From: Blumeriella jaapii
Lineage: Eukaryota; Ascomycota; Leotiomycetes; Helotiales; Drepanopezizaceae
Length of the DNA stretch: 64,000 nucleotides
Assembly: GCA_009599575.1 (NCBI GenBank)
Contig: VWND01000022.1
Location: 1 to 64,000, forward strand
Reading direction: 5' to 3'
Shown here: one piece after another, positions 49,569-59,999 of the stretch
Layout: the number at the start of each line of letters is the position of its first letter
Position numbering within the stretch: position 1 is the stretch's first letter
Made by a program: the position numbers and the translations under genes
The notes under the pieces: generated by a model
Database searches by the model: none
Seen by the model: only the letters and a program-made list of their open reading frames with translations
Told to the model about the DNA's origin: nothing

Positions 49569-50552
49569 TTAATAAACGATTACGAAAACTTTTTCTGGAT
49601 TTATTTCTAGATTTTTAATAAAAATAATAAAACTTAAATAACGAGTCCGAATAACGTTAAATTCAAATTTCCGAATATCGGCCTGTAATTCAGCGTTAGC
49701 GAGCCTTTGAAGCATTTTGCGAACGTATATGGCGTGTTTCAAAAAGTCGGACGAATAAATAAAAATATTATTTAAATATGCAATACAAAAATCGTTTAAA
49801 TAGTCGAAAAAAACGTCGTTTATATAACGTTGATAAATTGCGAGTTTATTAATAAAATCAAAAGATAGCATTTTGCATTTATAAGCGCCGTAACGCGTAC
49901 GAAACGTTATCAATTTTTTATTAGCGGAGTTTATTCGAATTTTATAAAAAGCTTAACGAATATCGAACTTCGTAAAAATTCGTGCTTTCGAAAAACGAAC
50001 AAAAGTTTTATCGATAAAAAAAAAAAGATAGCGATTTTTACGAATAATATTATTAAAAGCTCGATAATCGATATAAAAACGCAATAAACCGTCGGGTTTT
50101 TTGGCGAAAAATATTAAAACAGCGAAAAAAGCGATAAAAAGTTCGATAAAGCTTTTGTTAAAATTATTTTGCAAATAAGTTTTAATAATCTCGAGTTTTA
50201 AAATCGATATTTTGTACAAAAAAATGTATTTCAGTTTTTTTTTATTTATAATAAATTCGATTTTATAGTCGTAAGGCCGGTGAAAAGCTAGCTCGTTACT
50301 AACGGCTTTAAAAAACACGTGTTCGAAGTTTTTGTATTCCGAAAGGAAAAATTCGAAAAAAGGTTTATTCGAAGTTAATTTTGCTAAGCTGATTAAAAAG
50401 ATCGAAATCGATATTTCGTTGGTTTTGAAACGTTCGAAAAAACTGTGAAATTGGGTTTTAAAAAAAGTGTTGTACGTAAAATCGTTTAGTATTTTGTCGA
50501 TTTCGTATAAAAAGATTAAAAACATTTTAATTGCTTTTTTTCTGGAAATCAA
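49569..50552 (-). pseudogene. A2 reverse transcriptase remnant
   Basis: Two long open pieces in neighbouring segments. 50552-49953 contains NELAFHRPYDYKIEF, FFAKKPDGLLRFYIDYR and IFTKFDIR. 49913-49569 contains FRTRYGAYKCKML, YQRYINDVF, and the catalytic box as YLNNIFIYS, where YLDD is expected. Both Asp of the box are changed to Asn by G-to-A, so the enzyme would be dead. This is the longest readable stretch in the window. Confidence 0.92.
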
Positions 50553-51269
50553 TTTAAAAGCGTATATAATAATTTGGCAGATAGAAATTAAATAAGCAGT
50601 AGATTAAAAAACTCGTTTTCGAATTGGTCGTTTGAAAGGTTCAGAAAATAGTTTGTTTAAACTATCGATTATATTAAGCTGAAAAGCTATCGCGGCGAAA
50701 GCTTTTCTTCGGTTTTTGGTATAACTGTTTTTCGTAAAACAAAAAAATTGTTTTAACGAAAAAAAAAAGAAAAAAAAAAAAAAAAATAATAGGAAAAAAA
50801 AATCGTCAGCTTAAGAAAATAATAGTATGATTTCTTATATTATCCTACTGGCGTCGCTATCGAAATTGGCACCGCGAATAAAATTCGACTTTTTCGCGCT
50901 TCGTATAACGTCGTAAATCTGCCATAATTAATTAAGGTTTTTGTTACGTTTTTTACAGCGTCGTTTTAATGGCGAGATTGAATTTTTCGGAGATACAAAA
51001 TAAAAAATTTTAATATAATAAGCGTAAAAGGCTGTAGGAAAATAAAATTTCGGCCAATAAAACTTGCGTTTATTATAATTTAATAAAATTTAATATTCGG
51101 CCAACCAAGCTTTTTCTAGAATTATATTATAATTTCCGAGATTAATAATTAAAAAAAAAGTAAACGATTATATTCGATTGTTAATAATAAAATTAAAAAG
51201 CGTAAAATATATAATTAAATAGCTACGAGCTTTATTATACTTTTTTATAGAAAAAGGAGCCGGAAAAGG

Positions 51270-51464
51270 TTAAATCAAAAGTTTTAAAAAAAAAAAAAAA
51301 GACTTAATCAGCGCCGAATCGATTAACGCATAACCGTTCGCTTTAAAATCGGCGAGCGCTTTTATTTTGTACGAAAAACTATTTTTAATAAATATAACGG
51401 GAATTATTAATAAATCGCTATTAAAAAGCTTTCGAACGTTAAAATAACGCATATCGCGTAACAC
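51270..51464 (-). pseudogene. A2 retropepsin-type protease remnant
   Basis: 64 open codons: LLIIPVIFIKNSFSYKIKAL, then ADFKANGYALIDSAL. Fits the ALADSGANGYxxID active-site region of this family with the DSG changed to DFK. Confidence 0.72.
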
Positions 51465-51859
51465 GTTTAAAAAAAAAGCTTTGCTTAGGCCTAAGCGTTT
51501 TTCCGATTAGCGAAAAAGCTTTTAATTTTCTCGTATGCGTTTTAGAAATCGTTTGGAAAAAAATTTTCGTTTTTATTATTATTATTAAAAGGCGAATTTT
51601 CGGCCGGCTCGACCTCGTTTACATTTATTAGCTTAAAAAGGCTTTTAAATGGAACCGAGGGTCGGCCCGTAAAAAGTCGCGCAAATTGGCCTTTTTGAAT
51701 TTTTTAATATAAAATAAAAAACGAGCGTTATCGTTGATCCGATCGAAAAAAAAAAACGCCAAAAAGGGCGTTTTGGCGTAAAAAAAAAGAAAAAACAGCA
51801 GGAGGCTGAGAAGGAGCTTATAAAACATTTAAACGACTTTCGTACGTACGATTTGACTC

Positions 51860-52420
51860 GTAGTACGCTTTGGTTAAGAACCTATCATTTTAATAAATAA
51901 TAAATTTAATAAAAAAGCGATTTGCGTATAAAATTCGTTTTGCCAATTGATTTTGTTTTTTTTAACGGACGGCGATAAGCTAATTTTTAAAAATCGTTAT
52001 ACGCGCCTATTCCAAATACAGCTTTTCTTATAAACGCTTTGGTATTTTGTCGCGAAAAGCGTTTCGAAGCTGTTTGTTAATTCGTATTTAAACGTTCGCT
52101 GCGAAAATAGAAAATCGCAGGTAAAATCGCTAAAAATCGTCGTACGTATTTATTACAAGCATTTTGAATTCGTTTTCGGCCTTTTAAACGTTTGAAAAAT
52201 TAGCCAGGAAATCGGCGATCTTTTTTATTAATTTTTCGGAAGGTGTAAATCGGAACGGTCTAAAATACGCGGAATAAAAAATTTTTTTGCTACGCTTTCG
52301 GTCTGATCGAATATATAATTTTTGCGAAATCGATCGCTAGCGAAATAATCGTAATAAAATTCGAAATTATCGAAAATTTTAATTTTTTAATAGCGTGCTT
52401 TGTAATTTTCACTATTATTT
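51860..52420 (-). pseudogene. A2 gag remnant
   Basis: Counterpart of 24250-24820 in A1, with the same capsid-like helical blocks broken by stops. The 66-codon frame at 51828-51628 next to it (gag tail) lacks a recognisable zinc knuckle. Confidence 0.6.
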
Positions 52421-53103
52421 AGCTTAAACTTAAAGTTCGAAACGCGCTTTATACGAGCTAGTCGAAAGTCAGCAAATAAATATAAATTATAACGTTTAAA
52501 AAGCGCGCTAAAATTTTGGCCGTTATAAAAAAATTTAAAAAAAATTCGCGAAAAGCGTAAAAGTTGGTTTGCAGCGTTTGTTAATTAAAATAAAACGTTG
52601 CGAAAAAGAAAAAAAGCAGCAGATTCGCGACTGGCAGAAATACGTTCGATAAATTTTATTAAACGCTTTGATTAAAAAGTTTGTCGCAGTCGTATAATTT
52701 CTAAAAATTGTCGTTTACGCTTCTGCGCTTTTTTTAATTGATTTTGCAAAAGTTTCAACTGAACGCTTTTAGCGCTAGGCTGTAAAAAAGAAATGGCAAG
52801 CGAAATGGTTGGCGCTTTGCCTTTTTTTTTGTTTTTTTTTTTTCGTAGAAAGGACTGTTTTTCAAAAAAAAAAGCTTTTGGAAGAGGCTGTTTTTTCGCT
52901 AATTAAAAAAAGGGAGGTTGAAATATAATAGCAGAAGCTGAAAAGCTTTATTAAAAAAGAGATCGTTGAACAAAAGCTATTTTTCGCGAAATGCGGAAAT
53001 AAACCTTTTTACGACCGGTCGATTATTTTAATATAACCCGTAAGAAATTCGAGGAAAGAAATAATTTACGCCGTCGCTAACGTAAAAAAAGAATTGTTAA
53101 TAA

Positions 53104-53372
53104 TATAACGATTTAATTAATCGGAAGGCTAGGAAATCAGTCAATTAGTCGCCGTATTTATATAATATAAAAAACGAGCCTTTGGTTTTGTAACAAAAAT
53201 ATTCATTTAAAATCAACAACTGCAAAAAGCAAAAGTTGCTAAAAAGAAAAAGCTTTATATATATAAATAGTTTCTACAGTTGATAGGAAGATCCACCAGG
53301 AGACCAGGGAGCTTGCAGCTGTACGTAGTTGCTGGAATGACACACGAGATGGCAAAAAAATGAATCGTTACA
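53104..53372 (-). repeat. A2 LTR, right (5' LTR)
   Basis: 269 bp from tataacgattta to gaatcgttaca, retaining the original CA terminus. Its right half is little mutated and its left half clearly mutated. Confidence 0.94.
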
Positions 53373-53435
53373 ACAGATCGAGTTTTTAATCGTAAATACA
53401 AAACTTTTTAACGAAAATTGTTTAATCTTTTTTTA

Positions 53436-53724
53436 TATTACAGCTAATTTAAAAATAATCGAAATAATATAAACCAAAAGGTACGCATATAAATTAAAAA
53501 AAAAACACCGAGCTAAAATGCTCGGGATCGCGAACTTTATATATAATAGGTTGCGTTTGTGAATTACGTGATTTAGCGCGAGGCTTAGTGGCCGAGGTGG
53601 TCCGTGCCCAAACCTTAATCCAACACCACCAGCATTCATACTACTGGCAACCATACCACTGGCAACCATACCACTGGCAGCCATACCACTGGCAACTACC
53701 ACTAGCCAGGCCAGGGTCGTAACA
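53436..53724 (-). repeat. D1 LTR, right (5' LTR)
   Basis: 289 bp, tattacagcta to ggtcgtaaca. Its first 140 bp are heavily mutated and its last 145 bp almost untouched, the reverse of the left copy. It includes a minisatellite of 15-bp ACTGGCAACCATACC units at 53643-53705. The Gly/Ala/Ser/Val/Met frame read on the minus strand here is only this repeat. Confidence 0.92.
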
Positions 53725-54487
53725 GCTAAAAAAAATTAATATTAAACGAATTCGCAAAATATTCGATTTATTCCAGTTAAAGCTTTTATAATAGCCGTAA
53801 TCGAATTTTGAATTGCAATTACGATATTTTCGTAAAAATCCAGAATTTAATTTAATTAATTAAAATAGATCCGAGCGACGTTTTCGAAACGTCGGAAAAT
53901 ACGTTTTATATTAGCGTCGTTAAATAAAAAGGCCGGCGCAGCCAAAGCTTTTAAAACAGCAGCAGCCGCCAAACCGGCAAAAGCGGCAGCGGCAATCCGA
54001 GCCGCGGCGCGATTCGTACGATTTCCGATTATTATAAAAGCCGAAGCGTTATTTTTTTTTAAACGATTTATATAAACGTCGTAAATAATAAAATCGATAA
54101 AAATTTTAACAAAAGCTTTGGCTTCGGCAATAAAAAAAAAAAAAGCGGCAGCGGCGGTAGCAGCATCGAAACGATTTATAAAATCGTTAAAGCTCGCGAA
54201 AAAAGTTTGCGCTTCGATAACGCGTGCGATAGGAATTTGTAGCTAATTAAAAGCGAATCCGAATAAAAGTTTAGAAAATTTATAAAAAAGTATTAAATAT
54301 ACGAAATTTTACAACGGTTGCATTTTACGCTAAAAAGCTCGAAAACGCAAAAAGGTAAAAAAGCCGCTATAATACCTTCGCGTAAAATCAGGCGGGCGCA
54401 CCGAAAGCAGATAAAAATCAAAAGCATTTTGAAAGTTCGCGGCGAACGCGGCGAAAAGCAATTGATTAAAATAGAAAAAAGCTGACG

Positions 54488-54520
<33 letters not shown>

Positions 54521-54985
54521 AATTAAACAGGAAAATAGCGGCCATTTTAAAAAAAAAGGCTTTTTCAAACGAAAATACGAACGCTACCGAAAACAAAAAA
54601 AACAAAATAGCAAAATAGCTATAATTTACGACCAAAAGCGAAAAAAACAATTATAATTTACGACCGAAAGCGAAAAAAACCGTATATTATTTCGAAAGCG
54701 TAACGCACGTTATATACGGAAGTATACGCATAAAAAAATCAATCGCTTTTAAAAACCAAAAGCTTAAAAAAAGAAATAATATTAAAAACCAATATTACGT
54801 GTATAAGTCAAATGATTCGCCAAAACCTTTTGTTTTTTATTAATTTCCGAATAATATTTTCTGCGAATAAGCCGTAGGGGCCGGATAATATTATAAAAGC
54901 TGAAAATAATATTTAAGTAAAACATTTTATAAAAGTAATTACTAAAAAACTAATTATTAAAATTATATTAAAAAGAATTAAAAAA
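53725..54985 (+). pseudogene. Element C flank: unidentified Ala/Lys-rich coding remnant
   Basis: Resumes C-linked DNA after D1. A plus-strand frame from about 53930 to 54780 reads Ala-rich pieces (KTAAAAKPAKAAAAIRAAAR) and then Lys/Arg-rich ones with a poly-Lys run (poly-A at 54490-54518). Interrupting stops fit mutated Gln codons. It keeps CG and GC-rich codons and so was probably coding. It follows the chromodomain of C by about 1 kb and could be an extra C ORF or the tail of another element. Minus-strand frames at 54293-54650 are shadows of the poly-A region. Confidence 0.45.
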
Positions 54986-55192
54986 AAGTCGGGATGGGGG
55001 CTGGAAAGTATATTAAATAAAATTCGCCTGGTTTCCTGGGAAATATTTTTTTCGAAGGCTCCATCCCTCCTTTTGTATTTATACACGCCTTCTACTAAAG
55101 ATATAAAAGGTAGAAATCAGTCTGACTATCAACCCAATTTTATCTGAGCTTTATTGTTTGAACTAGTGTTTCCCTGCCTTTCAATCCTTACA
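54986..55192 (+). mobile_element. Candidate 3' LTR of element C, little mutated
   Basis: About 200 bp of normal composition starting after an A-run with gtcgggatgggggctgg and ending tttcaatccttaca. It contains a TATAAAAGG box (55102-55110 region) and a pyrimidine-rich end typical of fungal Gypsy LTRs. A3 sequence begins directly after 55192. No second copy is seen in the window, so the link to C rests on position: C would then total about 6.5 kb, like its relatives. Confidence 0.4.
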
Positions 55193-55725
55193 CGAATGCA
55201 GCGGAAAACCTTTTAATACAAAGTTTTTTAAATAAGCTTAAATAAAAATCTTACGTAATATTCCGCGTTTGATTTTATATACGTTTTTTTAAAAATGCGC
55301 GACTTTTATTTAGCGTATAAAAAGCTTTCCGGTTCTTTTGCAAAACTTATAAACTGGCTAAAAGCGTATTCCGAAAGTTTAAATTCGTACGATTATTTGA
55401 ATAACGACGTATTAATAAATAAAAGCTCGAAAGCGCGCTTTTTTCGGACGGAAAAATAATATAACGACTTATTTTTTTGCTTTTCGTATTATCCTAGCAA
55501 TTACGTGTAGCTGCAAGCTCTTTGGTTTCTTGATAGATTTTTCTATCAATTATAAAAACTATTTATATATATAAAACTTTTTTTTTTTAGCAACTTTTGT
55601 TTTCTGCAATTATTAATTCTAAATGAATATTTTTGTTACAGAACCAAAGGCTCGTTTCTTATACTATATGAACACGGCGACCAGTTGACTGATCTCCCAG
55701 CCCTCCGACTGATTAGATCGTTACA
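55193..55725 (+). mobile_element. A3: 5'-truncated A element, plus orientation
   Basis: Matches the reverse complement of the left end of A1 (19323-19885): the chromodomain tail (from cgaatgcagcgg) followed by an LTR at 55460-55725 ending gatcgttaca. It is cut at 55193 against the candidate C LTR. The last 70 bp of the LTR are unmutated. Confidence 0.88.
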
Positions 55726-55790
55726 AAAGGCTGCTTTTTCGCTGATTAAAAAAAAGATTGAAATATAATAGCAAAAACTGAAAAGCTTTA
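55726..55790 (-). mobile_element. 65-bp A-family fragment, opposite orientation
   Basis: aaaggctgctttttcgctga and the following bases match the 5' leader/gag start of A1 (about 25266-25335) and A2 (about 52883-52955) in plus-strand reading, so this piece belongs to a minus-oriented A copy. It abuts the A3 LTR on the left and the E LTR on the right. Confidence 0.8.
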
Positions 55791-55900
55791 TGTGGGAATA
55801 CCTATAGGGGTCACGTGGGATCAGATGATGCGGGATCACAGTTATAGGTGCGCAGCGCTAGCGCCCGCTAGCGCTCGCATATTTATCCTATATTCTCACA
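55791..55900 (+). repeat. E LTR (5' LTR), 110 bp, unmutated
   Basis: Begins tgtgggaata and ends tattctcaca, near-perfect inverted termini of the TGTTGGAATA kind common in Copia LTRs. It contains the perfect stem AGCGCTAGC/GCTAGCGCT with a 4-bp loop (55854-55875). All C contexts are retained, in contrast to the internal part. Confidence 0.75.
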
Positions 55901-55918
55901 CCAGCTAGACCTAGTAGA

Positions 55919-58020
55919 ATGCATACAATTTTAACCCGATTTACTACGATTAATCGTATTTGTATTATTATTTATAATATTAATACTAATCAGTGGTTAA
56001 ATTCACTTTTAACTACAAATTCGCAAAGTTTAATAAAAAAAGTAAATTCAAAAGATTTTATTATGCAAAACGACTTTTTTTTCCGATCTGCGCTAAAGGC
56101 TATTAATTTCCTTTTATTATACAAAACGATCAAAAAAAAAAAAAAAAGATAGCTAAAATCAGATTTAATAATTTCTATTTAATTGTATTTTATTAATACC
56201 GCTGTTCGGCGAATTCTACGATTTCGAAAAAAAATTTTAAAAACCAAGCAGTAATACAAATAAACGCTCCACCTTCCAATCTGTTGCAGCTTATATTTTA
56301 CGACAATTATTAATTAAAAACGCTACCAATCTAATTACCGCTATTAATTACGAAGTACCGGACCCCAAATACAAATCGCTTTACTACCGAAAACAAATAT
56401 TTAAAATAATCCCGATATTTGCATATATTAAATACGGTGTCGAGAATTGAAATAAAAAAAATAGACCTAGCAATATTTTTCGAAAAAGTATTAAATAAGC
56501 ATATTACGCTTTGCTGCGAAATTTACAAAACAAATAACAGACTAGATTTATTTTACGAACTATTATAAATTATTCGAAAAAACTTTGAAAAATAAACCTT
56601 CGATACGTTTGCAAAATTTAATTTCCGAGCTTAAAAAAAATTCCGCGAAACCTGCTTAATCGCAGGCTTTTTTATAAGATTTATAACAAAAATTTTATAC
56701 GCGGTAATAGTTTAAGCTCGATTAAGATCAAATAAAATCGAATAAACTTCTGCTTTATAAAAAAAAAAATTCGGTTACGTATTAAATAAAACGAAATACT
56801 CCGAAAATATGGTCGCAAAATTAAAAAACCAAATGGGTTATTATTTAATAAAGCAAAAAAAGATTCCGATATTTCTGTATAATCGGTAAAATTTTAATAT
56901 AACCTTAGAAACTAAAACCCTGAAAAATATCGGTCGCAATAACTTATATAATTCGTACGATTTACAACGCAATATCGAAATCAAAAAGTTTTTTAATACC
57001 AGCCCGAATACTAATAAAAAAATACCGCATATACGTCCGATCAGAGCAGTTCTATTTAAAACTGCAATTTCCGGCCTTATTTTATACGCAAATCCCCGAT
57101 TATTTTCGTTAAATTGGAAATATTTCCAAGATTTATAATAATAAAAAGAAAAAGTATAAAAGTGCGAAATACGAGGTTTTTAAAAACGACAATTAAATAT
57201 TTTTTATAAAAATTGTTTAAGATTTGAAATTTAACAAAAAAACGAAATTAGCTACGCAGTTGTTTTTTTTTATTTATGCTGAAAAACGACGCTTACGACT
57301 TTTTATATAACTAAATTATACGGCCAGAACTACGAGTTTTAAATTATAATTGCTTTGATAAAAAAGCAATTCGAAATCTTCGAATCCGTTCAGAAATACT
57401 TCGAAAAATAGCGATTTATAAGTTTATTTCGTATAGCTTTTATGCCTGAAAACGTTATTAAAATTAAATTCGAATATTTTTTAATTATAGCTAAAAAGCT
57501 GGTAATAATTCAGCGCAATTTGACTTTCGAATATTATACCGATAAAGCATTTCGCGACGTATTAATAAATGCGGTTAAAAATATGCTAAAATGCGCGTAT
57601 ACGTAATACAATTTAGCAAAGTTTTCTACTGCTTTTTTAATATAATTAAAAAGTTTTATATCGGTTATTTTAAAATTAAATTCAATTTTCGAAGCTTATT
57701 TATATCAGACCGGCATTTTTCAAAATAAAAACGAAAACACCGGTAATATATAAAAGGATTTATCGAACGTATATTATATCGATCGCGAGTATAAAAGTAA
57801 TAGAAAAAACAAAAGTCGAGGAGATTTATACCGAGAAAAATATAAGGGTTTTTTTTCGTAGCAATTCGAAAAAAACCGGCCCAAACCGTAAAAAAAAAGC
57901 TTTGTTATATATACAAAAAGCCAAACTATTGGTTTATTTAATATACGCCAAAAAAGCGAAAAGCAGCTTACGAAGCCTGGAAGTACGAATTTTATTATTT
58001 TATAGGCGTTAATTATACTT
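55919..58020 (+). pseudogene. E gag remnant
   Basis: The first 77 codons (55919-56152) include KKVNSKDFIMQNDFFFRSAL, resembling the Copia Gag start (L-G-NY--W-type). The rest is in pieces across frames. A zinc-binding remnant near 57890-57980 reads LCYIYKKPNYWFI and YTPKKRKAAYEAWKYEF, where the family has C-x2-C...H. Confidence 0.6.
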
Positions 58021-58199
58021 TTACCGAATATCGCCAGTTTTTAATTGAAATTAAAAGCGAAAGCGTATCGGAGGCCAGCGAAAAGCGTAAAAATTAATAA
58101 TCAGCGGCCGCAATTTAATTTACGACTGAATTAAAAGCAATTAACGGCCAATAATTAATAAAAAATCTACGTAATTACGCTACGTACTACGCGTATACG

Positions 58200-58580
58200 A
58201 ATAAAAACTTATATTTATTTTTTCCGACCATTATCTTTTTCGATTAATTTATATTCGAACGCTATTTTTCTTATAAATTTCAAGGTTTTATTTCAAATAC
58301 AAAAGCAGCGAAGGTTTTTATTGCAAAAAAAAACGATAAGCCGAAGCTTTGCAAAAATTGCTTTTTACCTTTTTGCATATAAATCGATCTGAAAGCAAAA
58401 TTAAAATTAAATTTGGCGATAACACAACGAAAATTATCGGTTTTATAAATATAACGATACCGCTAAAATTAATTATTTTTTATTTAATTAACGTGGATAC
58501 GCTATTTTTAATTTTTTTCCAGGATTTCGATCGTTTGAAAATTTATTATAACAATCTGTCCGATGTTTTTATTTAAAGCC
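58200..58580 (+). pseudogene. E aspartic protease remnant
   Basis: The active site at 58296-58307 reads NTKA, from DTGA by two G-to-A changes. After a frameshift, 58349-58576 reads KIKFGDNTTKIIGFINITIP and LFLIFFQDFDRLKIYYNNLS, the C-terminal lobe of Copia-type retropepsins. Inactive. Confidence 0.72.
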
Positions 58581-58639
58581 AAAAAAAGATTTTAGTTATT
58601 CGCAAATAAAACTATTCGTTTTTAATATTGCATACGAAA

Positions 58640-59490
58640 AAGGCTATTTTGGCCCATTTGATAATTACAAAATTACGTTAAATACACCGCCGATTCGGAT
58701 ATTTTTTCGCGGCGCGCTTTGCAAAAATGCTTAATTTATCCGGCTACGAAAACGTTTTTTTTAAGATTTTTAAAAACAATTGAAAAGTTTTGTTATTAAT
58801 ATTAAATGCACGGCGCAAGCTTTAGCAAATACAAATTTACTTTAAAAAACGATTAAAAATTTAATTATTTTATTATTATTAATATAATATATCTGAATAA
58901 AAGCCCAGTATTGCACGTCGTCGATTTTGCAATTTCGTTTAATTCGGCAGCGTTTTTTAAAAATATAACCGTATTTGAAACTTTTAATCAATTGCGAAAA
59001 TATTAAATAAATACGTATTTAAAATTTTCCGATATTATTATATACGATTTAAATATTAATTTTAACGCAAAAGAATTTAAAAAATTAGCAAAAGCAATAT
59101 TAATTATTATTAAACAAATGCTTACCGAAGCATATAACAGTATAAGAAAAGTTAAGCGCTATTATTACACGCTGCGACGTATTTATAAAATTATTATAGC
59201 TGAATTTAAAAAAAACCGGTATTTTTAAAAAACAACGCTTGCAAATAGCCCTGAAAGCTATTAACGATACAGCCGGTCCAGCAGATTTTGTTTTAATTTT
59301 ATTTGTATTCGGCGCTTATTTTCGTATTTACGAAAATAATCCCTTTTTTGCAAATATTGCAAAACGAAAGGAAACTGTACGCAAAGAAATAGCGGAAGTC
59401 CGCCGATTGCAAGCGATTCGCCAAATACAAAATGCATTTTATACGCGTAATAATCCGAATATATTCGAAACGCTAAATCTGCTTTTCTAA
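58640..59490 (+). pseudogene. E integrase remnant
   Basis: The zinc block near 58685-58760 reads HRRFGYFFAARFAKMLNLSGYE (His to Tyr). The DDE core: VLHVVDFA near 58915 (Asp), IIIYDLNINF near 59045 (Asp) and LTEAYNSIRKVKRYYYTLRR near 59125 (Glu) are all still present. The C-terminal part is open at 59239-59490 (ALKAINDTAGPADF, FGAYFRIYENN). It then runs into D2. Confidence 0.8.
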
Positions 59491-59619
59491 TCGCAAATTC
59501 GTGTATAACGCGAAAGGATAAGCAACGAAAAAGCTTAATAAAAAAGCTCTTATATTCTTTTCGCAATTAAAAAACAAACGTGCACCGTTTAAATTAAAAA
59601 AAGCAGTCTAATTAAAAAT

Positions 59620-59908
59620 TGTCACAGCTAGCTTGAGGGTGATCGGAATGATATGGACCAAAAGGTACGCATATAAATTGAAAAAAAAACACCGAGCTAG
59701 AATGCTCGGGATCGCGAACTTTATATATAATAGGTTGCGCTTATAGGTTACGTAATTTAACGCGAGATTTAATAGCCGAAATGGTCCGTGCCCAAACCTT
59801 AATTTAATATTATTAGCATTTATACTATTGGCAATTATATTATTAACAATTATATTATTAGCAGTTATATTATTGGTAATTATTATTAGCCAGGCCAGAG
59901 TCGTAATA
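59620..59908 (-). repeat. D2 LTR, left (3' LTR)
   Basis: tgtcacagctagcttgaggg to agagtcgtaata. Like the D1 left copy, its first 150 bp are nearly unmutated and its second half is converted to TA-rich sequence; the 15-bp repeats are still visible in degraded form. Confidence 0.93.
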
Positions 59909-59999
59909 CTATTTTTTTTTTCGAAAAACTGCGTTTTCGCAGTTGCAATTATAAGTTTATCGTTTTTTAATTTAATATAATTTTTTCTGCTTTTATTAT

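Larger units (their letters stand above)
46941..53372 (-). mobile_element. A2: Ty3/Gypsy chromovirus inserted in D1
   Basis: A complete 6,432-bp element with two 269-bp LTRs and a perfect 5-bp target duplication ACAGA (46936-46940 and 53373-53377). Same family and gene order as A1, generally less mutated. It must be younger than D1, and D1 younger than C. Confidence 0.95.
40817..53724 (-). mobile_element. D1: Ty3/Gypsy element in C, itself split by A2
   Basis: Flanked by a perfect 5-bp duplication GCTAA (40812-40816 and 53725-53729) and bounded by 289-bp LTRs. Subtracting A2 and its TSD leaves about 6.47 kb. Genes run right to left: gag, CCHC knuckle, protease, RT, RNase H, integrase. It is the same family as D2 at 59620. 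All frames are broken. Confidence 0.93.
55791..59619 (+). mobile_element. E: Ty1/Copia element, interrupted by D2
   Basis: Starts with a short LTR (55791-55900), then gag, aspartic protease and integrase in plus orientation, the Copia order with integrase before RT. It is cut at 59619, after the integrase, by D2; RT and RNase H would lie beyond the window. Confidence 0.82.

Noticed and set aside
53433..53702. Gly/Ala/Val/Met-rich repeat protein on the minus strand
   Set aside because: It is the 15-bp LTR minisatellite and LTR sequence read through.
54293..54650. Minus-strand hydrophobic proteins with poly-Phe
   Set aside because: Shadows of a poly-A tract within the plus-strand Ala/Lys-rich remnant.
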